Assembly: GCA_031280235.1 (NCBI GenBank)
Contig: JAITHA010000083.1
Coordinates: forward strand, 1-38,451
Source: Puniceicoccales bacterium
GTDB lineage: Bacteria > Verrucomicrobiota > Verrucomicrobiia > Opitutales > UBA953
Length of the DNA stretch: 38,451 nt
Direction of reading: 5' to 3'
The translations under genes and the position numbers were made by a program. This document shows, piece by piece, positions 32,191 through 38,451 of this stretch (its first letter is position 1; each line of letters starts with the position of its first letter). The notes under the pieces were generated by a model, which was given only the letters and a program-made list of their open reading frames with translations, ran no database searches and was not told the DNA's origin.

Positions 32191-33240
32191 ATGAATAGCA
32201 ACAACTATCCCAAATTGCACAATGCCCTCTGGCCGGGCATTGTGGGCAAGGGAACCCCAGGGGCCGAGCCTACTATCTCCCTCGACACGATGCTCGACCT
32301 CACCGCAAACGCTGAGATCAACGGTATCCGCTTTGATGGCGTCGATATGAATCTGGCCTCGCCCCACTTTGACATTGATTCGAGCGATGACGACATCAAG
32401 CGCCTCGCCGAAAAAGCCAGCAGCCGCAAGCTCGCCATCGGCTCCGTGGGCGCGCCCGTGTGGCCCGCAACGGGCGGTGGCTCCGCGATGGGCGACGCCG
32501 ACTCCCGCAACCGCTTTCTCACACAAGTACGCAAGGCCTGCGCCATAGGCAAACGCCTGCGAGAACTGGGGGTGAGGCCGGACGGCATCGTCCGCATTGA
32601 CTCGGCTTGCTCCGTCGAGGAGTGGGCAAAGAACCCGTGGGACAGCTTTACCTTGATCGCGAACACCTTCAAGGAAGCCGTTCGCATCGCCCAAGACCAC
32701 GGTGAACGCCTCGCCGCCGAAGGTGAAATCTGCTGGGGCGGGATGCACTCTTGGGAGTGCATGCTCCAGATGCTTGAAGCAGTCGGCCAGCCCGAAGTGC
32801 TCGGCTTTCAGGCAGACATGGCGCACACCCTCCTCTACACCCTCGGCTACAATGCCCCAGTCTCTCACTGCCTCGTCAAAAAAGATTTCAGCTGGCAACC
32901 CGATCAATTCCACAGCGCCATGAAAAAAATGACCAAGTTCCTGCGCCCATGGACAATCGACTTCCACGTCGCCCAAAACGACGCCACCGTCAAAGGTTCC
33001 GGCATGCACGACGTGACTGGCCGCCACTGCCTTCCGGACGACCTCAACGGCAAACTGAATATTGGGCGCGATGCGGGCTACTGGCTGCGCGATGGCAAAA
33101 ACGGCGTCACCCGCAAATGCCGTCACATCTGCTGGGACGGGTGCATGTTCCCCAACGACGTCCTGCAAAAGCCCGAAACCTGGCGCAAAGTGCTCTCCGT
33201 CATGCTCCAAGTGCGGGCAAACCACGGCTGGGCAGAATAA
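32191..33240 (+). CDS. Sugar isomerase/epimerase-like TIM-barrel protein
   Basis: 349 aa from ATG 32191. The sequence has the alternating strand/helix pattern and the scattered acidic/His ligands of the xylose isomerase-like (AP endonuclease 2) fold: NGIRFDGVDMN, EGEICWGGMHSWEC, GFQADMAHTLLY, TIDFHVAQND and GRHCLPDD. Metal-dependent isomerisation or epimerisation of a sugar or sugar acid is expected, but the substrate is unknown. It probably acts with the upstream kinase. No signal peptide. Confidence 0.7.
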   Translation: MNSNNYPKLHNALWPGIVGKGTPGAEPTISLDTMLDLTANAEINGIRFDGVDMNLASPHFDIDSSDDDIKRLAEKASSRKLAIGSVGAPVWPATGGGSAMGDADSRNRFLTQVRKACAIGKRLRELGVRPDGIVRIDSACSVEEWAKNPWDSFTLIANTFKEAVRIAQDHGERLAAEGEICWGGMHSWECMLQMLEAVGQPEVLGFQADMAHTLLYTLGYNAPVSHCLVKKDFSWQPDQFHSAMKKMTKFLRPWTIDFHVAQNDATVKGSGMHDVTGRHCLPDDLNGKLNIGRDAGYWLRDGKNGVTRKCRHICWDGCMFPNDVLQKPETWRKVLSVMLQVRANHGWAE

Positions 33241-33259
33241 AAAAACAGCACATCGACGC

Positions 33260-33319
33260 CGCTGGGATGGGTGTTGACTGTTCTCTCCCGGCGACGAGAG
33301 TGCGGCGACACACCCAGCG
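33260..33319 (+). other. Compact multi-stem structure between two + strand genes
   Basis: CGCTGGG at 33260-33266 pairs with CCCAGCG at 33313-33319; GTGT (33271-33274) with ACAC (33309-33312); CTCTC (33283-33287) with GAGAG (33296-33300). The nested stems form one bulged hairpin ~60 nt long. No T run follows, so it is not a classical terminator. It lies 100 bases before the menE-like start and could be a leader structure. Confidence 0.35.
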
Positions 33320-33418
33320 TTGCTGCCATATGAACCACGATACGCTCTGCGAATGCGGTACCCATGCGGAGGATGCCGTCTATGGGCAAGCAATCTTCCC
33401 ATCCTGAGTCCACCCCGC

Positions 33419-34714
33419 ATGTTCGCCGCAGACAACATCCGGCAATTCCTCCGCAAACAACTTTTCCCAAGCCAGGCCGGAGAGCGCGCACAGGCTGCGT
33501 TTGAGGCGTACTCGGCAAACGCAACAGGTGGCCCGCTGCTGGTAAAAACCGACGACGTGGCCAAGTACATCGGCACATGGCTGGCGGGCATGGCCACCGG
33601 GCGCAGCGTCTTTTGCGCAAACCCTCGTTGGAGCCCACACGAGTGGCGAGAAGCCCATGCGGCAATTTTCACCCCAGGCAACTCGCCTACCGCGCGCCCC
33701 CTGCTCCACATCCCGACAGGCGGCACAGGCGGAAGAATCCGTTTCATCTCGCACACGCACACCACGCTGGCGGCAGCCGCACGCGCCCAGGTGACCGCGC
33801 TGGCGGGCAGGCGACAGCTCAACGCCGTCTCCCCACTACCCCCGTGGCACATCAGCGGCCTCATGCCCATCGTGCGCGCGCTCACTTGCGGGGGAACATT
33901 GCTCCTGTGCGACGGCAGCTTTCACGCCCACGCCCCAGCAAGCGCGCCCCTGCCCCACCTACCCAATGCCTCAGCAAAAAATGCGCTCCAAATTTCCCTC
34001 GTTCCCACACAGCTCTTTCGCCTGCTCGCGCTACCCGGTGGTACACGCTGGCTGCGTCGTTTCGACTGCGTGCTCCTCGGCGGCGCTCCCCCAACAGCCT
34101 CTCTGCTCGCCACTGCGCATCTCGAAAAACTACGCATCGCTATCGGCTACGGCATGACGGAAACGGCAGCTTTCATCGCCTTGCACTCGCCGGAAGAGTT
34201 TACTGGAGAATGGCCCGTAACGGGGCACATCCTGTCCCACGCACAAATTCAGATTCTCGACACAGCAGGGGACACGCAACCTCTGGGCACACCGGGACTC
34301 ATCGACATCAAGGCCACATCGCTCACGCCCGAGGCCAACGGGCACCTCACCACCCAAGACGAGGGAATTCTCGAAAACCACCGCCTGCGCGTGCTCGGGC
34401 GCGTGGACAGATTCATCATCTCCGGCGGTGAAAAAACCGACCCACGTCGCGTAGAGGCCGCCCTACTCGCAGTCCCCTGGGTGCGCGCCGCACACGTGTC
34501 CGGCATTCCAGACAACGAGTGGGGACAACGCGTCGCGGCCCTAGTCGAGCTCAGCGATGCTGCTGCCGGAGACTGGCAAGAAAAGCTGGCAGACATCACC
34601 CGCGCCACCCTGCCCAAACACAGTGTACCAAGTCGCTGGGCGCGCATCCCCGCCCTGCCCTTCGACGAGCGCGGCAAAATCTCTCCAACCACATTGGCGC
34701 GCCTCCTCGCATAA
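33419..34714 (+). CDS. menE: AMP-forming acyl-CoA ligase, o-succinylbenzoate-CoA ligase-like
   Basis: 431 aa from ATG 33419. ANL-superfamily features in order: a phosphate loop HIPTGGTGGRIRFISHT, LPPWHISGLMPIVRAL, LLGGAPPT, IGYGMTETA, the hinge GRVDRFIISGGEKTDPRRVE, and a C-terminal lysine region FDERGKIS. The short form and the HISGL/ISGGEK phrases fit MenE, which activates o-succinylbenzoate with ATP and CoA in menaquinone synthesis. No other men gene is adjacent, so another small acid substrate cannot be excluded. It converges with hemL, with a 30-base gap. Confidence 0.75.
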   Translation: MFAADNIRQFLRKQLFPSQAGERAQAAFEAYSANATGGPLLVKTDDVAKYIGTWLAGMATGRSVFCANPRWSPHEWREAHAAIFTPGNSPTARPLLHIPTGGTGGRIRFISHTHTTLAAAARAQVTALAGRRQLNAVSPLPPWHISGLMPIVRALTCGGTLLLCDGSFHAHAPASAPLPHLPNASAKNALQISLVPTQLFRLLALPGGTRWLRRFDCVLLGGAPPTASLLATAHLEKLRIAIGYGMTETAAFIALHSPEEFTGEWPVTGHILSHAQIQILDTAGDTQPLGTPGLIDIKATSLTPEANGHLTTQDEGILENHRLRVLGRVDRFIISGGEKTDPRRVEAALLAVPWVRAAHVSGIPDNEWGQRVAALVELSDAAAGDWQEKLADITRATLPKHSVPSRWARIPALPFDERGKISPTTLARLLA

Positions 34715-34744
34715 ACACGGCAATAACGCCCAGCCCCCACGCCA

Positions 34745-36049
34745 TCAAAGCGAGCGGATGGCACCATCCAGCACCTCGGCAGTCTGCGCAATCGCCGCCT
34801 CATCGTGCGCCGTGCTAATGAAGGCACTCTCGTAGGGCGACGGCGGCAGGAAGACACCATGCTCCAGCGCGTACCGGAAAACGGCCTGATAGCGCGCCGC
34901 ATCACAAGCCAACACATCGGCAAGATTGCGAACCGGGCTTTCCTCCTCGCGAAAAAAGAGCGTGAACATCGATCCGCACTGGTGCACCTGAAGTGGGATG
35001 CCCTTAGCCCGGGCAGCTCCGGCAGCCGCAGCTGCAAGAGTTCCTCCAGCAAACGCAAGGCGCGCGTAGGGATCGACGCGACGCAGCTTTTCCACAGCGG
35101 CAATTCCCGCCGCGAGGGAAAGCGGATGCCCGCAAAAAGTACCCGCCTGATAAACCGGGCCTAACGGCGCAAGTTGATCCATGATCTCAGCACGCCCCCC
35201 CAAAGCACCGACGGGTAACCCACCACCGATGATTTTCCCAAGACAAACAAGATCGGGGCGCACCCCGTGCAACCCCATCGTGCCTTGCAGGCTGAGGCGA
35301 AAACCCGTCATCACCTCGTCAAAAATAAGCACAGCACCGTGACGCGTGCACACTTCGCGAAGCTTTTCCAGAAAACCCGCCACAGGCTGCAGCAAGCCTA
35401 CATTGCCAGGATAAGGCTCCACGATGATGGCGGCCACCGACTCGTCCATCGACTCCTCGACAGCGGCAACGTCGTTGTACGGCAATACAAGGGTGTCTGC
35501 CGCCGCACCCGGCGTCACACCTGCACTGTCCGGATGCCCAAAAGTCAACGCACCCGAGCCAGCCTTGACGAGCAGCGCATCCACATGCCCATGAAAACAC
35601 CCGGCGAACTTGATAATCCGCTGCCGCCGCGTAAAACCGCGCGCCAAACGAATGGCCGACATCGTGGCTTCCGTCCCGCTATTCGTCATGCGGACTTTCC
35701 CGATAAACGGCAGGCACTCTTGCAAAAGCTCCGCCATGCGCAGCTCCCTGGGGTGGCAAGTACCAAAACCCAAGCCCTCTGCAGCGGCGCCCACAACGGC
35801 AGCACGAATGTCCAGATCGTCGTGCCCATGTATCGCCGGCCCCCAGGCGAGCACGAAATCCACAAGCTCCGCGCCCTCCACCGTGCGCAAACGGCAGCCC
35901 TTTGCCGAAGCCGTGAAAAAAGGCAAACGCCCAATCTGTCGGAACGCCCGCACGGGCGAGTTGACGCCGCCAGGAATGAGCCTCTGCGCCCCAGCAAAAA
36001 GCGCCTCCGAGGACGCATAAGAAACATGGAAAGAAGTGGACGATTTCAT
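34745..36049 (-). CDS. hemL: Glutamate-1-semialdehyde 2,1-aminomutase
   Basis: 434 aa from ATG 36049. It contains [59 protein letters not shown] (PLP-binding Asp) and the PLP-lysine region [17 protein letters not shown]. It converts glutamate-1-semialdehyde to 5-aminolevulinate in the C5 haem pathway. The usual GTLSGNP stretch reads [13 protein letters not shown], a small departure. It is divergent from mdh. Confidence 0.95.
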   Translation of the reverse strand: MKSSTSFHVSYASSEALFAGAQRLIPGGVNSPVRAFRQIGRLPFFTASAKGCRLRTVEGAELVDFVLAWGPAIHGHDDLDIRAAVVGAAAEGLGFGTCHPRELRMAELLQECLPFIGKVRMTNSGTEATMSAIRLARGFTRRQRIIKFAGCFHGHVDALLVKAGSGALTFGHPDSAGVTPGAAADTLVLPYNDVAAVEESMDESVAAIIVEPYPGNVGLLQPVAGFLEKLREVCTRHGAVLIFDEVMTGFRLSLQGTMGLHGVRPDLVCLGKIIGGGLPVGALGGRAEIMDQLAPLGPVYQAGTFCGHPLSLAAGIAAVEKLRRVDPYARLAFAGGTLAAAAAGAARAKGIPLQVHQCGSMFTLFFREEESPVRNLADVLACDAARYQAVFRYALEHGVFLPPSPYESAFISTAHDEAAIAQTAEVLDGAIRSL

Positions 36050-36196
36050 GATGAATTGGAATGTATTTGCCTGCCCCACACACAAGATAGCCACCGCCCA
36101 ACGGTCAAAGGCGGAGATGCGCCCCAAAAATCAAATTTCACATTTACACGCCCCGCCCATCCGCCAACCTCGCCCCCTTTCGTACACATTCCTTCT
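36050..36196. promoter_or_regulatory. Divergent promoter region between hemL and mdh
   Basis: This 147-base intergenic stretch separates two divergently transcribed genes and must carry both promoters. It is A/C-rich on the + strand, and I found no confident -35/-10 pair, operator or ribosome site (mdh is preceded by CACATTCCTTCT). Confidence 0.3.
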
Positions 36197-37198
36197 ATGG
36201 CAAACAAGCAACCCATCCGCGTGGCCGTCACTGGTGCCGCCGGACAAATCGGCTACTCGCTCCTGTTCCGAATCGCTTCAGGAGCTGTCTTCGGCCCAGA
36301 CCAGCCTGTCGCGCTGAGTCTCATCGAAATCGAGCCAGGCATGAAGGCCCTCTCCGGCGTTGTAATGGAGCTCGACGACTGCGCCTTCCCGCTCCTCTCC
36401 GAAGTAACCGCCACCAGCGACCTGAAAGTCGGCTTCTCCAATGTGAACTGGGCGCTGCTCGTCGGCTCCGTTCCGCGCAAACAAGGCATGGAACGCAAAG
36501 ACTTGCTGGGCATCAACGGCAAGATCTTCGTCGGCCAAGGTCAAGCCATCGCCGCAAATGCCGCCAAAGACGTACGTGTCCTCGTCGTCGGGAACCCGTG
36601 CAACACCAACGCCCTCATCGCCATGCGCCACGCCGCAGGCGTCCCGGAAGAACGCTTCTTTGCCATGACGCGCCTCGACGAAAACCGCGCCAAAAGCCAG
36701 CTCGCCACTAAGGCAGGCGTGCATAACAGCGCCGTCGCCAACGTCACCATCTTCGGCAACCACTCCGCCACACAGTATCCCGATTTCTACAACGCCACGA
36801 TCAACGGCAAACCAGCAAGTGCTGTCATCACCGACACCGATTGGCTCCAAGGCGCATTCATCAGCACTGTGCAAAAACGCGGCGCCGCCATCATCGAAGC
36901 ACGTGGCCTCTCCTCTGCGGCATCCGCAGCAAACGCCGCCATCGACACCGTGCGCGCCCTCGTAACCCCAACACCCGCCGACAAATGGCACAGCGTCGGC
37001 GTCATCTCCAAGGGCGAATACGGTACTGAGCCCGGCCTCATCACTGGCCTGCCCATCCGTACCAAAACCGACGGCTCGTGGGAAGTCGCCCAAGGCTTGG
37101 AGATAAACGAATTCTCCAAGGCAAAAATCACCCTCTCCGTAAACGAACTCCGCGAAGAACGCGACACCGCCGCCGAAGCCCTTTGCACAAAACTCTAA
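36197..37198 (+). CDS. mdh: Malate dehydrogenase
   Basis: 333 aa from ATG 36197; the frame continues open to 35267 under antisense hemL, which is rejected. [20 protein letters not shown] is the NAD-binding site, [13 protein letters not shown] the conserved strand, [14 protein letters not shown] the substrate Arg region and [13 protein letters not shown] the catalytic His loop. It is the ~330-residue malate dehydrogenase type rather than the LDH-like type. It oxidises malate to oxaloacetate in the TCA cycle. An IS remnant begins directly after the stop, so its native terminator may have been displaced. Confidence 0.95.
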   Translation: MANKQPIRVAVTGAAGQIGYSLLFRIASGAVFGPDQPVALSLIEIEPGMKALSGVVMELDDCAFPLLSEVTATSDLKVGFSNVNWALLVGSVPRKQGMERKDLLGINGKIFVGQGQAIAANAAKDVRVLVVGNPCNTNALIAMRHAAGVPEERFFAMTRLDENRAKSQLATKAGVHNSAVANVTIFGNHSATQYPDFYNATINGKPASAVITDTDWLQGAFISTVQKRGAAIIEARGLSSAASAANAAIDTVRALVTPTPADKWHSVGVISKGEYGTEPGLITGLPIRTKTDGSWEVAQGLEINEFSKAKITLSVNELREERDTAAEALCTKL

Positions 37199-37199
37199 A

Positions 37200-37216
37200 A
37201 GGTTGTTCACGATCTT
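37200..37216 (+). repeat. Terminal inverted repeat of the IS element (mdh side)
   Basis: AGGTTGTTCACGATCTT; core TGTTCACGATCT matches the opposite end exactly. Confidence 0.75.
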
Positions 37217-37217
37217 C

Positions 37218-37999
37218 TTAGCAATATACACATAGGAAAGCCAAGTGCATGAACTGCAGGCTGGAATTGAGCAGACGCTCAGCGTTCTTCCAAAGTCTCC
37301 TCGACTGTTCAAGCCAAGCAAAGGAGCGCTCGACGATCCAGCGCTAAGGCATCACCGCAAAGGTATGCAATTCGTTGCGTTTGGCCACCTGGACGCCCGC
37401 TCCCAGTTTCTCGTAAATGATCTTGGCAAAGGGTTTACCCGTGTAGCCGCCATCAACCAGTAAGCACTTAACCTCGTTTAGATTTTTCGCTCAGCGTTCG
37501 CCCGCTTGCAGCGCTCCGGCTCGATCCGTGTCCTCTGCCGTTGTGACAAGCACTGCATGTGGAGTCCCCTGCGCATCAACCGCAATATGGCGCTTGATGC
37601 CAGGGACTTTCTTGCCCGCATCATAGCCTTTGTGCCTCGCACTCGCTGCGTTCTTCACGCTCTGCGCATCGACGATCAAGAAGCTCGTCTTTGCGCGGCA
37701 TCCCAATTCCGTACGGGCCACGCCCACCTGATTTTTTTAAAGCCCGCTCCAAGACGCTCACGCCATCCCGGTCGGGCTCACTCCTCTTCGCAAAGTACGA
37801 ATGCACAGTACGCCACTTCGGGAACTCACTGGGCAGCAGGCGCCACTGACAACCACTCTTGAACAGATGCTGCACACCACAGAACACTTCGTGCAGGTCG
37901 ATCTTGCGCGGCTTGGATTCACTTGCGCACACTTTCCAGCAAGGGCCTGATCTCTTCGAACTGCTCTCAGCTTATATCACTCGGGTATTTTTTTCTCAT
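37218..37999 (-). pseudogene. IS5-family transposase pseudogene
   Basis: Read from ATG 37999: MRKKYPSDIS, then a TGA at 37967-37969, then EQFEEIRPLLESVRK. A frameshift near 37935 leads to SKPRKIDLHEVFCGVQHLFK and RLLPSEFPKWRTVHSYF. A second shift at the A7 run (37732-37738) leads to NQVGVARTELGCRAKTSF then LIVDAQSVKNA (first catalytic Asp). A TGA at 37491-37493 follows, then LLVDGGYTGKPFAKII (second Asp), a TAG at 37344-37346 where a Lys codon is expected, and RWIVERSFAWLE (catalytic Glu). The three nonsense codons and at least one accidental shift make it non-functional. The A7 shift could be a site used in active relatives. Confidence 0.85.
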
Positions 38000-38021
38000 T
38001 ACCATAGCCTACATTTTCGCA

Positions 38022-38038
38022 GAGATCGTGAACAGCTT
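38022..38038 (-). repeat. Terminal inverted repeat of the IS element (transposase start side)
   Basis: GAGATCGTGAACAGCTT on the + strand; read inverted it matches the other end at 14 of 17 bases. Confidence 0.75.
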
Positions 38039-38140
38039 CTTACATATCAAACCATCCGGGACGCGACAACTATCGAAGGCCGGGCGCCCATGCTGAACCC
38101 CAAACGCCGTTCCGGGTTTCATGTCCGTTTTTTGTTTGCA

Positions 38141-38451
38141 TCACGTGCGGGAGTATTTTCGCCAGTCGGCGAGGTGGGAGATGTCGTGGGCGTAGGCAGG
38201 GATGTCGGCTTCGCCGATGAAGCCGCTGACCCGGCGTCCGTCGGCGAGTTCGATTTTGCCGAGGCCGAGAGGGGCTGGAATGGCGGCGATGAATCGGGCG
38301 AAGGCCTGGGCACTGAGTTCGTAGAGTTCGAGATGGCAGGCGACGCCACCTGCGGGGGTTCGCAGCATGGCGGGTTTTTGAAGGGTGCCGTCGCTGAAGG
38401 CATACATTTTGTAATGCGGGGCGCTGGTGGTGGCTTCGAGAAAAACGGCGC
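38141..38451 (-). CDS. Allophanate hydrolase, C-terminal domain (gene continues past the right edge)
   Basis: The frame is open from the window edge (AVFLEATTSAPHYKMYAF...) to TGA at 38141. KMYAFSDGTLQKPAML, LELYELSAQAFARFIAAI, PAPLGLGKIELADGRRVSGF and ADIPAYAHDISHLADWRKY match the small C-terminal domain of allophanate hydrolase (AtzF/urea amidolyase type). In the family the N-terminal amidase-signature domain splits allophanate to CO2 and ammonia in urea use; that part lies outside the window. The internal Met at 38407 is not the true start. The gene is on the - strand and ends ~100 bases from the IS remnant. Confidence 0.85.
   Translation of the reverse strand, partial: AVFLEATTSAPHYKMYAFSDGTLQKPAMLRTPAGGVACHLELYELSAQAFARFIAAIPAPLGLGKIELADGRRVSGFIGEADIPAYAHDISHLADWRKYSRT

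Larger units (their letters stand above)
37200..38038 (-). mobile_element. Decayed IS5-family (IS427-like) insertion sequence
   Basis: About 840 bases bounded by imperfect 17-bp inverted ends: AGGTTGTTCACGATCTT at 37200 and the inverse of GAGATCGTGAACAGCTT at 38022-38038 (14 of 17 match). The size is normal for this group. It encodes a broken DDE transposase on the - strand. Flanks CTAA (left) and CTTA (right) are not an exact target duplication. It is inserted two bases after the mdh stop, between mdh and a convergent allophanate hydrolase gene. Confidence 0.85.

Noticed and set aside
32173-33885. 570-codon open frame on the - strand
   Set aside because: Antisense to the TIM-barrel isomerase and menE-like genes, both of which have recognisable motifs; open frames opposite GC-rich genes are common.
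35267-36196. 310-codon N-terminal extension of mdh
   Set aside because: Runs antisense through hemL; malate dehydrogenase begins at the ATG at 36197 with the NAD-binding motif just after it.

Overview
This window looks like a chromosomal segment of a Gram-negative member of the Verrucomicrobiota, most likely an Opitutales/Opitutaceae-type bacterium. That placement is an inference. It rests on a giant secreted protein that combines autotransporter-type beta-strand repeats with a C-terminal PEP-CTERM sorting tail, a Kdo transferase for lipopolysaccharide, an M60-like gluzincin, an RRM/Gly-rich RNA-binding protein, C5-pathway haem synthesis (hemL), and repetitive non-coding spacers. Many start codons lack an obvious Shine-Dalgarno sequence.

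Layout. (1) Positions 1-9.5 kb form an AT-richer accessory cluster, all on the + strand: an unrecognised partial gene, a five-module protein (GT31-like, W-rich domain, unknown GT-like domain, methyltransferase-like, GT92-like), a GT4-type glycosyltransferase, a second giant protein (GT31-like, the same W-rich and unknown domains, GT8, and a second GT31-like domain), and a GT8-like gene with a degenerate metal site and an apparent late frameshift. Stop/start spacing is tight (2 nt gap, 4 nt overlap), suggesting one operon. (2) 9.5-10.9 kb encodes an exported M60-like zinc peptidase. (3) 10.9-11.8 kb is a gene-poor, hairpin-rich spacer ending in a bidirectional terminator. (4) 11.8-18.5 kb on the - strand encodes a 2230-residue PEP-CTERM surface protein. 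(5) 18.5-19.6 kb is a second repeat-rich spacer. (6) 19.6-25.9 kb holds waaA, an RRM gene with a good terminator, and a minus-strand operon ribH-nusB-(Mpv17-like membrane gene)-aroK-adk-nadD, plus a possible tiny lipoprotein gene. (7) 26-34.7 kb holds a thioesterase, frr, sucC (without sucD), an MCE/MlaD gene, pyrE-trmB, a NahK-like sugar kinase, a TIM-barrel isomerase and a menE-like ligase. (8) 34.7-37.2 kb holds divergent hemL and mdh. (9) 37.2-38.0 kb is a decayed IS5-family element directly after mdh. (10) The right edge carries the C-terminal end of an allophanate hydrolase.

How the parts may work together. The right two thirds is mostly housekeeping: cofactor synthesis (NAD, riboflavin, menaquinone, haem), nucleotide metabolism, translation and envelope. 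The left third looks like a horizontally assembled surface-glycan module. The two giant multi-domain enzymes share an uncharacterised pair of central domains, which I consider the strongest candidate for something undescribed. Their proximity to a glycoprotein-active type of peptidase and a huge PEP-CTERM protein suggests cell-surface glycosylation, but nothing in the sequence proves a substrate link.
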